NCBI RefSeq assembly: GCF_050315115.1
Contig: NZ_JBNPOJ010000003.1
Coordinates: forward strand, 93,405-157,404
From: Peptoniphilus_A sp022767005
GTDB taxonomy: Bacteria > Bacillota > Clostridia > Tissierellales > Peptoniphilaceae
Reading direction: 5' to 3'
DNA: 64,000 bases
Position 1 is the stretch's first letter; the number at the start of each line of letters is the position of its first letter. The notes below the pieces were generated by a model, which worked only from the letters and a program-made list of their open reading frames with translations, had not been told where the DNA came from and ran no database searches. Positions 44,907 to 53,492 of this stretch are shown here, one piece after another. Made by a program: the position numbers and the translations under genes.

Positions 44907-45203
44907 AACTTATCAAAATCTTCTTGTGTCGCTACTCTTTGTGTTTAAAGCCATCATTAATTTTTCCATGAAGATATTCTTTCTCCATCTCTTGTCTTTA
45001 CTCTTTCGGGTAAATATTATATTTAAAATGTTTATATTACTACTTTCTGAAATTCTAATACTTTAAAAATCTTTTAAATGCTTGATCTTTTTCTGTATTT
45101 AAAGTAATATAAATATACCAACAGTAAGTCTTATTCAAGTGCCGTTGTCTAGGTAAGCGATATGTGTTATCGTCACTCATAAGCAATTGGTCTACATATT
45201 ATA
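44907..45203. other. Non-coding debris downstream of the toxin gene
   Basis: AT-rich sequence with no open frame of useful length. The first 35 bases are partly complementary to the end of the toxin gene (AAAGAGTAGC...GCTACTCTTT). I see no other structure. Confidence 0.4.
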
Positions 45204-45226
45204 GCCACCTCTATGGTGGCTTTTTT
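45204..45226 (+). terminator. Terminator inside the island
   Basis: GCCACC-TCTAT-GGTGGC followed by six T; plus-strand orientation, suited to the toxin-antitoxin transcript. Confidence 0.85.
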
Positions 45227-45234
45227 CATACACT

Positions 45235-45483
45235 TTTGTCCAGGGCTATCTATCTCATCGCTTCCTTTACCGTTGATTAAGTCTTATTGTCCAAGGGAAT
45301 TTTCTTCTGCTGAGTTTGTTTACATAGTTAAAAGCCTCTAACACTTCTTCTGTTAATAATAAAAACACTTTTACTGCGAAAAGAAGCATGAAGGTGAACA
45401 AATTCGTTATTTTCTTCTATTCTATTTGCAATTATATCTTTATGACCAAAGAGATTTATGTAAAAAAATCTGTTGGAGATTTT
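45235..45483 (-). pseudogene. Degenerate coding debris in the island
   Basis: On the minus strand an undisturbed stretch of about 50 codons without a start (45483 to about 45330; includes FFYINLFGHKDIIANRIEEN and a SFRSK run) is followed by frame-broken sequence to 45235. I cannot assign a family; SFRSK recalls the NFRSR motif of AddA/UvrD-like proteins but this is too short to rely on. The segment 45240-45345 resembles 63875-63985 (about 70% by eye), near a phage terminase relic. Confidence 0.45.
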
Positions 45484-45625
45484 ACTCCCCAAAAGATTTT
45501 ATAGAGCCTTTATAAACTGAAGGATTAGAAGTAATTAAACTCATAGTCTTTTAATTTGCCATTTAAAGACTTCTTCATTATGTTTTTATTTTAATCCCTA
45601 ATTCAATGAACCTTAGACGCCAATA

Positions 45626-45663
45626 TTACATAGCAATATTTTTTCTCCATTTGCCAAATTTAT
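45626..45663. repeat. Right direct repeat (attR-like) within the MATE 3' end
   Basis: Begins exactly at the MATE stop codon and matches 44138-44175 at 37 of 38 positions. Together they bracket a 1.45-kb island, the arrangement left by integration into a gene 3' end with regeneration of that end. Confidence 0.85.
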
Positions 45664-46978
45664 AATAAATTGTCATGAGAAGAAAGTTTACAAAATATGA
45701 AACTGGATAAATTATACTTATTACTCTTATGGAATTAAATATTGGCATTGCAAAGTAAACTACCACTAATCTAAAAATACAAATTGTCAAAAGGGAAATG
45801 ACCATTGGTCCCATTGCGTTTCCACTTCCTCTAATAAATCCAGAAATAGTTTCTGCAAGTCCAAAGGACCAAATTCCAAGACTTATTATCCTCAAAAAAT
45901 CAGAACCATAGTCCACTACATTGGGATCAGAATTAAATATTGAAATAAGTGGTCCAGCAAAGGCAATGGCAATTACTGATAGGACTGCGGAAATCCCAAA
46001 TACAATCAAAAGGGAAACCTTAATCCCCTCGCGAAGTCTGTCGTATTTTTTTGCGCCAAAATTTTGTCCCGAAAAAGTCGTCGCCGCAAGGGCAATGGCT
46101 TGAAGGGACATAAACAAAAATCCGTCAATCCTTCCTTCTGCTGCAACACCTGCAATAGCATCGGGACCAAAGGAGTTTATTTTTGCTTGAAAAATTACAT
46201 TTGTAAAGGATAAAAGTGCCGTTTGAACTCCCGTTGGTATTCCAACTTCAAAAATTCTTTTTGCTTCAAATTTGTGAAGTCTTATTTCTTCTTTTCTAAG
46301 CTTGTAAGACCCATCTGTTTTTAAAAGCGAATAAGTAACGAGAACTGCTGATGCAATTTGCGATGCAAGAGTTGCAATACCAGCACCTAGTACAGACATT
46401 TGAAGCCATCCTACTAAAATTAAGTCGAGAACAATATTTACAAGGGCAGAAACGCATAGAAAGTTAAAAGGTCTCCTAGAGTCCCCTGTTGCCCTTAAAA
46501 TAGATGCCCCCATGTTGTAAATCAAAATTGGTATAGTTCCCAAGAAGAAAACCCTCATGTAAATTATTGCATCGTCAAAAATCTCTGGCGGCGTATCCAT
46601 AATTCTAAGAAAGAATGGTGTCGTAAAATAGCCAAAAATTGTTATAAAAAGCCCTGACACTAGCCCGAGAAAATAAGAAACACCTACGGATTTTTTCAAT
46701 CCATCCCTATCATTTGAACCATAGTAAAGGGAAATAATGACAGATGCACCAGTAGTAAGCCCTAGAAAAAGTCCAATTAATAAGTTTGAAACAGGTCCCG
46801 TTGCGCCAACTGCTGCCATGGGATTTTTCCCTGCAAATCTTCCTACGATCATAAGGTCCGCTGTATTATATAATTGTTGCAAAAAATTCGTAAGAAGAAG
46901 GGGAATTGCAAATTTTATAAGTCCCTCTGCAATTGAACCTTCTGTCAAATTTATATTTCTGCTAATTTTTTTACTCAT
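45626..46978 (-). CDS. MATE-family efflux transporter
   Basis: 450 residues, standard length with twelve membrane helices in two halves. Typical MATE sequence appears in LLTNFLQQLYNTADLMIVGRFAG, LGLTTGASVIISLYYGSND and, in the second half, ATTFSGQNFGAKKYDRL. It exports drugs or cationic compounds using Na+ or H+. The start overlaps the end of nnrE by eight bases. The gene end coincides with the right direct repeat. Confidence 0.94.
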   Translation of the reverse strand: MSKKISRNINLTEGSIAEGLIKFAIPLLLTNFLQQLYNTADLMIVGRFAGKNPMAAVGATGPVSNLLIGLFLGLTTGASVIISLYYGSNDRDGLKKSVGVSYFLGLVSGLFITIFGYFTTPFFLRIMDTPPEIFDDAIIYMRVFFLGTIPILIYNMGASILRATGDSRRPFNFLCVSALVNIVLDLILVGWLQMSVLGAGIATLASQIASAVLVTYSLLKTDGSYKLRKEEIRLHKFEAKRIFEVGIPTGVQTALLSFTNVIFQAKINSFGPDAIAGVAAEGRIDGFLFMSLQAIALAATTFSGQNFGAKKYDRLREGIKVSLLIVFGISAVLSVIAIAFAGPLISIFNSDPNVVDYGSDFLRIISLGIWSFGLAETISGFIRGSGNAMGPMVISLLTICIFRLVVVYFAMPIFNSIRVISIIYPVSYFVNFLLMTIYYKFGKWRKNIAM

Positions 46979-47594
46979 CTTTGTACCTCACAATCCCAAT
47001 ATATATTTTTTTAAGCTCTCCCACATTGCTGTTTAAAAGCTCTCCATTTTTTATATCAGATATTGCATAGGTAACATTACAAGCTACACAATTTCCATAT
47101 TCTTCGCCTGTATCTGCATCCATGCCAGAAGGTATATCTACGCCAATAATATAATTTCCATGAACATTTATAGTGTCAATTAAACGTCTATAAAATTTAT
47201 TTAAGTTTCTATTAAGTCCTGTGCCAAAAATCGCATCCACAGTAATTTCATTTACTTCAATAGACTCGATTAATTCATCAAAATTATCGTCTTCAATGTA
47301 TTTTACATCTGTTAGTTTTTTTATAATCTCTAAATTTTTGGAAAACTCCTTTGTTTCCTTGTCTCCAACTACAAAAACTTCAACAATTTTTCCATTAAGT
47401 ATTAAATGTCTTGCGATTACAAGTCCATCACCGCCGTTGTTTCCCTTACCGCAAATTATTGTAAAGGAATCGTACTGATTAATTTCACGAAAAATTCCCA
47501 TACCTGCGTTTTCCATTAAAATAAGGGAATCAATTTTAAACTCCTCTATAGTTCTCTTTTCTAGTTCAATCATTTTGTTTTTTGAAATTGTCAC
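46971..47594 (-). CDS. nnrE: NAD(P)H-hydrate epimerase
   Basis: 207 residues, the YjeF N-terminal domain alone. The nucleotide-binding GKGNNGGDGLVIARHL, DAIFGTGLNR and VDIPSGMDADTG are intact. It epimerises damaged R-NAD(P)HX to the S form for repair by the NnrD dehydratase, which is not fused here as in many bacteria and is not in the window. It is the first gene of a two-gene unit with MATE. Confidence 0.93.
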   Translation of the reverse strand: MTISKNKMIELEKRTIEEFKIDSLILMENAGMGIFREINQYDSFTIICGKGNNGGDGLVIARHLILNGKIVEVFVVGDKETKEFSKNLEIIKKLTDVKYIEDDNFDELIESIEVNEITVDAIFGTGLNRNLNKFYRRLIDTINVHGNYIIGVDIPSGMDADTGEEYGNCVACNVTYAISDIKNGELLNSNVGELKKIYIGIVRYKDE

Positions 47595-47980
47595 AGTAAT
47601 CCCTCCCTATGGTTATTATATGATATTTATTGAAAATTAACACCATATTATGCTAATTTTTGGACTTTATTAACTATTTTTATTTTAATTATTGTATCGA
47701 ATAACTTATTGTTTTCTTTCTTTATTTTAATTCCTCACAATAAATTTTTGCAAGGACATTATAGTACAACAAAATTCTTAAAATTGCAAAAATCTTTACA
47801 TTTTTCATCTCCCTTTAAAAAATTTAAAGAAAAATAATTTTATTAGTTGATATTTGATATCATTTGAGTTATAATTAAATTAAATTTTTAGTGGAAAAAA
47901 TAATTAAATTGTATTTTTAATGAAAATATTAAGTTAAATTTTTAATGAAAAAAATAAATTATAATTAAATAGGAGGAATT
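47595..47980. promoter_or_regulatory. Divergent AT-rich promoter region with tandem repeats
   Basis: Between nnrE and the AraC gene. Positions 47879-47965 hold three imperfect copies of about 28-30 bp (unit near TTAAATTTTTAATGAAAAAA), directly before the AGGAGG of the AraC gene. No operator can be named; the repeats could bind the AraC protein. Confidence 0.5.
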
Positions 47981-48616
47981 ATGACAAATTATCTTACAAT
48001 TGCAGAGAAAACAAAACCAGAGTGCATAAATTGTGCCCAAGAAATTTTTGAAAGCATCTCAAAAAGTTCAATTACAAAATCTCTTGATAAGGTGAAAAAA
48101 CAATTAGACGACTTAAATACATTTTTATATACATACTTTCTCATTACCTATAATAAAGACCTTACAGATATTCACGACGATTTTACTTTTAAAATCAAAA
48201 ATGTCTGTGATAAACCTTCTTTGAAAAATGTCGCAAATAGCTTGATAGAAGCTTATTCCAATTCTTTACTTGATGAAATGCAGTTTTCAAGAAACGAAAT
48301 TATAGACAATGCACTTAAAATCATTAATAAAGAATATGCAACGGGATTAAATTTAGAAGACCTTGCAAAAAAACTTCACCTTTCCAAAAATTACCTTTGT
48401 TCACTTTTTAAGGAAGAAACTGGCTTTACATTTTGCCAGTATCTAAACACATTAAAGACAAATAAGGCAAAAAAACTTCTTTCAGAAGACAAAAAAACTT
48501 TAGAATACATTAGTTATGAATGTGGATTTTCTTCACAACCGCATTTTACTATGACTTTTAAAAAGTATACTGGCAAAACTCCTCGTGAGTACAAAATGAG
48601 CCTAGCCTCCCAATAA
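47981..48616 (+). CDS. AraC-family transcriptional regulator
   Basis: 211 residues. The last 100 form the two-HTH AraC domain (NLEDLAKKLHLSKNYLCSLF, TGFTFCQYLNTLKTNKAKKLL, YISYECGFSSQPHFTMTFKKYTGKTPREYK). The first 105 are helical and acidic with no cupin, so the signal is not a sugar bound in a cupin pocket; the part resembles the linker of two-component AraC regulators such as YesN. It lies ahead of the MBOAT pair on the same strand and may control it. Confidence 0.9.
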   Translation: MTNYLTIAEKTKPECINCAQEIFESISKSSITKSLDKVKKQLDDLNTFLYTYFLITYNKDLTDIHDDFTFKIKNVCDKPSLKNVANSLIEAYSNSLLDEMQFSRNEIIDNALKIINKEYATGLNLEDLAKKLHLSKNYLCSLFKEETGFTFCQYLNTLKTNKAKKLLSEDKKTLEYISYECGFSSQPHFTMTFKKYTGKTPREYKMSLASQ

Positions 48617-48627
48617 TCTAATTATTG

Positions 48628-48671
48628 AAATCCTCCATACTTTGCTATATTATATAGTAATTGGAGGATTT
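48628..48671 (+). promoter_or_regulatory. Inverted repeat masking the MBOAT ribosome-binding site
   Basis: AAATCCTCCA (48628-48637) is the exact complement of TGGAGGATTT (48662-48671), which contains the Shine-Dalgarno sequence of the MBOAT gene (ATG 48673). Transcripts reading through from the AraC gene would fold the site into a 10-bp stem. A transcript starting in the loop (TATATT/TATAGT, 48646-48657) would lack the masking arm. Confidence 0.7.
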
Positions 48672-48672
48672 T

Positions 48673-50112
48673 ATGCTTTTTAATTCACTTGAATACTTGA
48701 TTTTCTTGCCCATAGTTGTTATTTTATACAACTTATTTCCAAGAAAATTTAAAAATATATTTTTACTATTGGCAAGCCTCACATTTTATAGTTTTTGGAA
48801 TGTTAAATACACATTTCTAATGCTCCTATCAATATTTATAACCTATATAACTGGAATATATATTGAAAAAAATAGGGCAAATGTTAAAAAAATGAAGCTT
48901 GCTGTATTTTTATGCTTTTTTATAAATTTGGGCATACTCTTTATTTTTAAATACTTTAATTTTTTCGCCGATATAATAAATAGTTTTTCCAGCAATAATT
49001 TTAATATAGCAATAGACGTGCTACTTCCCGTTGGGATTTCCTTTTACACTTTCCAAGCACTTGGCTACACGATTGACGTATATAGAGGAGATCTCCACGC
49101 AGAAACAAGTCTTGTGGACTATGCACTTTTTGTATCCTTTTTCCCACAACTTGTGGCTGGACCAATTGAAAGAAGTGTGAACTTACTACCACAATTAAAA
49201 AGTCCAAAAAAATTTAGCTACGACAATCTCCTTCACGGTCTAGTCCTATTTACCTATGGAATGTTTTTAAAATTAATTATCGCCGACAGAGCTGCAATTC
49301 TCGTAAATGAAGTCTTTGGAAATTATAAAAACTTTCCTAGAGAAATTTTAATTATCTCAGGCATTTTATTTACACTCCAAATTTATTGCGACTTCTATTC
49401 CTATTCCATAATGGCAAAGGGCTCTGCAAAAATCCTTGGCATCGACCTAATGGATAATTTTAAAGAGCCACTTTTATCTAAATCCATTACTGAATTTTGG
49501 AGAAGATGGCATATTTCTCTTTCCACTTGGTTTAAGGACTACCTCTACATTCCTCTTGGCGGCAACAGACGAGGAAAGCTAAGAAAATATTGCAATTTGA
49601 TTATAGTCTTTTTGGTTAGCGGACTTTGGCACGGCGCAGATCTTTCCTTTGTTTTATGGGGACTAATCCACGGAATTTTCAATGTCCTAGAAAATATTTT
49701 TGGTCTTAATAAAAAAAGTCATCACAAAAATATTTTTGTGAATACCTTTAGAAGATTTGTAACTTTTATAATAGTTGTCTTTGCCTTTATTTATTTTAGG
49801 GCAGAAAATATTCATCAAGGCAACGAATACCTACTTGCCATTTTAAATAACAGTGGAAGCAATGATTTATTAAAATACTTGTCAAAAACTTCCTTTGGCA
49901 TTTCAAATATTTATCCCCTTCTCTTTGGCGTAATTATTTTATTTATCTTTGACATTTTAAAGTACAATAAAATAAATTTAAGTGAGGGTATTTTAAAGAT
50001 ATTTCTTCCAATAAGGTGGATAATTTATCTAGCCTTTATCTTCGCAATAATAATTTTGGGCGTATATGGTCCTCAGTTTTCTGAATCCGCCTTTATATAC
50101 TTTCAGTTCTAG
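48673..50112 (+). CDS. MBOAT O-acyltransferase (AlgI/DltB-like)
   Basis: 479 residues from ATG 48673 behind GGAGG. About eleven membrane helices. Family motifs are LPVGISFYTFQALGYTIDVYRG, FFPQLVAGPIERS, FWRRWHISLSTWFKDYLYIPLGG and the catalytic-His segment GLWHGADLSFVLWGLIHG. It passes an acyl (usually acetyl) group from the cytoplasm to an extracellular polymer together with the SGNH protein encoded eight bases later. The polymer is unknown; no dlt or alginate genes are adjacent. Confidence 0.94.
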   Translation: MLFNSLEYLIFLPIVVILYNLFPRKFKNIFLLLASLTFYSFWNVKYTFLMLLSIFITYITGIYIEKNRANVKKMKLAVFLCFFINLGILFIFKYFNFFADIINSFSSNNFNIAIDVLLPVGISFYTFQALGYTIDVYRGDLHAETSLVDYALFVSFFPQLVAGPIERSVNLLPQLKSPKKFSYDNLLHGLVLFTYGMFLKLIIADRAAILVNEVFGNYKNFPREILIISGILFTLQIYCDFYSYSIMAKGSAKILGIDLMDNFKEPLLSKSITEFWRRWHISLSTWFKDYLYIPLGGNRRGKLRKYCNLIIVFLVSGLWHGADLSFVLWGLIHGIFNVLENIFGLNKKSHHKNIFVNTFRRFVTFIIVVFAFIYFRAENIHQGNEYLLAILNNSGSNDLLKYLSKTSFGISNIYPLLFGVIILFIFDILKYNKINLSEGILKIFLPIRWIIYLAFIFAIIILGVYGPQFSESAFIYFQF

Positions 50113-50120
50113 GTGATAAA

Positions 50121-51149
50121 ATGAAAAAATTTCTAAAAATTTTAAAATCAATAATATTTATTGCCATAGTAATTTTTGGCGTCATAGAACTAAATAACAT
50201 CTTTATGAGAAAATCTCTTTCACAGCCTTGGGATATGGGAAATAAAATTGGCGGATTTTTTAACGAAACTGAAGACTATAATGCAATGTTTTTTGGCTCA
50301 AGTCATACTTACTGCAGCTTTGAACCTCTTGTGATTTATGAAAATACTGGTGTTAAGTCCTATGTCTTAGGTTCTCAAAAACAGCCCCTACAAATTACTG
50401 CAAGTTATGTAAAAGAAGCCCTTAAAATAAAACACCCAAGCGTAATTTTTGTCGACATACAGTCCTCAATTTATAAAATCCAAGAAGATGCTAGTGTTGT
50501 AAATTCCTACTCAGACTATTTGCCAATGTCTAAAAATAAAATAGAAATGATTGTAAAAAAAGTCCCTAAAGAATTTAAAGCAATATCAATCCTTCCCCTA
50601 GTTAGTTATCACAGCAGATGGGATGAATTAAAAGACGAAGATTACAACTTTGACAAAAATTCCTACAAAGATTATCTAAAGGGTTATGTGCTTTTAAAGG
50701 GACAAAGCAAGGACTTCAAAAAAAATATAGTCAAAGATAAGGAAGATTATTTAAATTCTATTTCTGCCTTTGATGAAAAAATTTATTTAAAAGAAAACCT
50801 AAAAGCCTTTGACGAGATCATAGACCTAGCCAACAGAAATGGCGTAAAACTATATTTCGTCAAGACACCCGTTTATGACTACAATTTGTATAAGAAAAAC
50901 ATAGATGTAATCGAAAACTATTTAAAGAAAAGGGAGGCAACCTTTATCGATTTTAACAAATTTTATGATGAAATAAATTTGACAAAAGATGATTTTTACG
51001 ACCCTCATCACTTAAATGTCAAAGGCGCAGAAAAATTTAATTTGTTTTTTATCGACTACATGAAAAAAGAAGGCATCTTCCAAGAAAATTTAGCTAATGA
51101 TAAAGCTTGGCAAGAAAATATTAAAATTTATGATATAAATAAATCTTGA
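50121..51149 (+). CDS. SGNH-like membrane-anchored partner of the MBOAT protein
   Basis: 342 residues. One N-terminal membrane segment (IIFIAIVIFGVIELNNIFM) and an extracellular SGNH-hydrolase-like domain: the Ser block FFGSSHTYCSFEP, a central VDIQSSIYK and the C-terminal Asp-His pair in YDPHHLNVKGAEKF. AlgJ/AlgX- and DltD-like proteins of this build complete acyl transfer to the surface polymer. It ends at a strong terminator, closing the operon. Confidence 0.88.
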   Translation: MKKFLKILKSIIFIAIVIFGVIELNNIFMRKSLSQPWDMGNKIGGFFNETEDYNAMFFGSSHTYCSFEPLVIYENTGVKSYVLGSQKQPLQITASYVKEALKIKHPSVIFVDIQSSIYKIQEDASVVNSYSDYLPMSKNKIEMIVKKVPKEFKAISILPLVSYHSRWDELKDEDYNFDKNSYKDYLKGYVLLKGQSKDFKKNIVKDKEDYLNSISAFDEKIYLKENLKAFDEIIDLANRNGVKLYFVKTPVYDYNLYKKNIDVIENYLKKREATFIDFNKFYDEINLTKDDFYDPHHLNVKGAEKFNLFFIDYMKKEGIFQENLANDKAWQENIKIYDINKS

Positions 51150-51150
51150 T

Positions 51151-51182
51151 AGACAGAGGTTTTTATCTTCTGTCTCTTTTTT
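51151..51182 (+). terminator. Terminator of the MBOAT operon
   Basis: AGACAGA and TCTGTCT pair around an 11-base loop and are followed by a run of T. Confidence 0.92.
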
Positions 51183-51324
51183 TGTAAATCTTTTTTAATA
51201 TTGATAAGTACTTTTATTTGTAATATTAAGCATAATAAATTTAATAAATAAAATTATAACCTTTTTTCTATATGTCTTGCATTTTATTAAGAATAATAAT
51301 AAAATATGCTTAAAGGAGGCTAAT

Positions 51325-52197
51325 ATGACTATAAGGGATTTGGAAATATTTATTGAAGTTGTAAAAACGAAAAATATGTCGAATGCTGCCAAAAATCTTG
51401 AAATTTCGCAGCCCACTGTTTCTCATGCAATTTCATTAATAGAAAATGAGTATAATGTTAGATTATTTGATAGGGTTTCTAAAAAATTGTACATAACTGA
51501 TGTTGGCTTAAGGCTTTATGATTTTGCCCTAAATATATTGGAACAATTTGAAAACACTTTGATTTTTTTGCAAAGTTCATCTACCGCCCACAATATTAAG
51601 CTAGGAGTGAGCTCAAACTTCAGCTCTAAATTTTTACTAGAGATAGTAGATGCCTATGAAAAAGATAAAGAGGACGTTAGTATAAGAGTTTTTGTCGACT
51701 CTCGTGAAAAAATAATTGAAAAATTAAATTCCGGCATAATAAATCTTGCAATAATAGAGGGAGAGGCTGGAATTGAAAATAATTCAGCAGAGCCATTTTA
51801 TGAAGATGAAATTTTTATAATTTCTTCTAAAAATTCCGAAATAAAAGACAAAGAAACACTTGAACCCGAAGATTTGAAAAACAAAAAATTTGTGCTTGAA
51901 GATTTAGACGATTATTCTAAAAAAATGTTTTTAAATTATCTTCGTGAAAAAAATATTCCAATAGATTTAAAATTTATTTGTCAAAATAAAGACATGGTTT
52001 TAAATATTGTAAAAAATAGTGATGTACTTTCCATAGGCGCAAGTTCATCCTTTAGCGACGACGATATAATTAAGCATAAAATTTCAAATGTCTCAATAAA
52101 AAGAACTTACTACTTAGTTTATCACGGCGACGCTTTTCTCAAAAATAATTTAAAGGACTTTGTAAACTTCATAAAAATTAAATTTAGAATGAAATAG
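51325..52197 (+). CDS. LysR-family transcriptional regulator
   Basis: 290 residues from ATG 51325 behind AAGGAGG. The N-terminal HTH (MTIRDLEIFIEVVKTKNMSN, AAKNLEISQPTVSHAISLIE) is followed by a type-2 periplasmic-binding fold. It is the first gene of a pair with a PAP2 phosphatase, one base away; LysR regulators usually act on a divergent gene, but here the upstream neighbour runs in the same direction. Effector unknown. Confidence 0.93.
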   Translation: MTIRDLEIFIEVVKTKNMSNAAKNLEISQPTVSHAISLIENEYNVRLFDRVSKKLYITDVGLRLYDFALNILEQFENTLIFLQSSSTAHNIKLGVSSNFSSKFLLEIVDAYEKDKEDVSIRVFVDSREKIIEKLNSGIINLAIIEGEAGIENNSAEPFYEDEIFIISSKNSEIKDKETLEPEDLKNKKFVLEDLDDYSKKMFLNYLREKNIPIDLKFICQNKDMVLNIVKNSDVLSIGASSSFSDDDIIKHKISNVSIKRTYYLVYHGDAFLKNNLKDFVNFIKIKFRMK

Positions 52198-52198
52198 T

Positions 52199-52723
52199 AT
52201 GGAAATAAAATTTTTAGAAAGTTTGCAAACTCTTAACACCCCAGTTTTAAATTATCTCATGATTTTTATAACTAGTTTGGGCAATGGAGGATTTATTTGG
52301 ATTGTTGCTGCAATATATTTGCTCTTTCAAAATAATAATAAATTAAAAAGAGAGGGCTTTACCCTTGCAGTAGCACTAATTATATTTTCAGTCATTGGTC
52401 TACTAATCTTAAAGCCAATAATAGCAAGACCAAGACCCTTTACAATAGCTGATGTAAATCTTTTGATAAAAAAACCCCTAGGATTTTCTTTTCCATCAGG
52501 GCACACAGGATCATCCTTTGCAGCAGCAACTGTAATTTATTTTTACAACAAAAAAATAGGAGTGCTTGCACTTATTTTGGCAGCACTCATTGCCTTTTCA
52601 AGATTGTATCTCTTTGTGCATTATCCAACAGATATAATCGCTGGAATAATCATTGGAATAGCAGCTGGAAAATTGTCAATAAAATGTACAAATAAACTTT
52701 TAAAAAAATCATATAATAATTAA
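52199..52723 (+). CDS. PAP2-family lipid phosphatase
   Basis: 174 residues, six membrane helices. All three catalytic motifs are present: KPIIARPRP (KX6RP), FPSGHTGSS (PSGH) and SRLYLFVHYPTD (SRX5HX3D). Likely substrates are undecaprenyl pyrophosphate or phosphatidylglycerol phosphate on the outer face of the membrane. It is cotranscribed with the LysR gene. Confidence 0.93.
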   Translation: MEIKFLESLQTLNTPVLNYLMIFITSLGNGGFIWIVAAIYLLFQNNNKLKREGFTLAVALIIFSVIGLLILKPIIARPRPFTIADVNLLIKKPLGFSFPSGHTGSSFAAATVIYFYNKKIGVLALILAALIAFSRLYLFVHYPTDIIAGIIIGIAAGKLSIKCTNKLLKKSYNN

Positions 52724-52745
52724 AAATTTTAAATCCAAGGTAATA

Positions 52746-52775
52746 ACCCCGTAGTATTTTACGGGGTAGAATATT
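52746..52775 (+). terminator. Terminator of the LysR-PAP2 operon
   Basis: ACCCCGTA and TACGGGGT pair around six bases, then AGAATATTTTT. The right arm overlaps the last two codons of the convergent gene. Confidence 0.88.
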
Positions 52776-53454
52776 TTTCTGCAATTTTTATATTTAGTTC
52801 TTCGCCAAGGCCTCCGTAGATCTCTTGATATTCTTCGTAGACATTTTTTAGGCGGTTTAAATTAAAATCTATGGCTTCTTTGTCTTCTAACATATCTAGT
52901 TGATTTAGTGGAAATCGCTCAAACATCATTGAGATTTCTATCTCTAGATCATCTCTCATAAACTGTAATTTTTCATTACTTATGGGCAGTTCTCTTGGTC
53001 TTTCTCTTTTTAAAAAGTTCAATAGTGCTTCTTCGTTACAATTTTTGAAATGTTCTTTTGCCTTTTCAAATTCTTCTGTTGGAAATTCGTATAGGGCTGG
53101 GCTATAATAAAAGATTATTTCTCTAAATATGTCCTCGATTTCTTTTCGCTTTTCGTCTGTGATTATTATTTCTTCTTCTTGTGTTTTTACTTTGACATCT
53201 TCTTCAAGTTCTTTGAATTCTTTTTCAAATTCTTCTTGGGATTTGTTTTTTGCGTCTTCTGGCGAATATTTGTCCAATAATTTTATATTTCTTCTAAGTT
53301 TTCTAATGTTTAAGTTTAATTTATCTACATAAATTTCCAATTCGCCAAATATTTCATTATATTTTTCGTAAGTTTTTGGGATTAAATTTATTATTGTGTC
53401 TTCTTTTACAAAGATTAATTCAGACACTAAAAATTTCAAATAATTTCTCTCCAT
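52759..53454 (-). CDS. Hypothetical acidic helical protein
   Basis: 231 residues from ATG 53454 with AAGGTGAT upstream; an ATG 24 bases earlier lacks a site. The protein is strongly charged (Glu/Lys) and predicted all-helical with a coiled-coil-like middle (DAKNKSQEEFEKEFKELEED) and a more conserved-looking C-terminal half (FYYSPALYEFPTEEFEKAKE, SMMFERFPLNQLDMLEDKE). No membrane segment or signal. Third gene of a cluster with a C39-like peptidase and a DUF4130 protein. No function assigned. Confidence 0.75.
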   Translation of the reverse strand: MERNYLKFLVSELIFVKEDTIINLIPKTYEKYNEIFGELEIYVDKLNLNIRKLRRNIKLLDKYSPEDAKNKSQEEFEKEFKELEEDVKVKTQEEEIIITDEKRKEIEDIFREIIFYYSPALYEFPTEEFEKAKEHFKNCNEEALLNFLKRERPRELPISNEKLQFMRDDLEIEISMMFERFPLNQLDMLEDKEAIDFNLNRLKNVYEEYQEIYGGLGEELNIKIAEKYSTP

Positions 53455-53492
53455 TACATCACCTTTTTCTTTAGACATAAACTTTATTATAT

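Noticed and set aside
44881..44940. Imperfect inverted repeat at the end of the toxin gene as a terminator
   Set aside because: Arms match only at their ends and no T-run follows; a clear terminator exists at 45204-45226.
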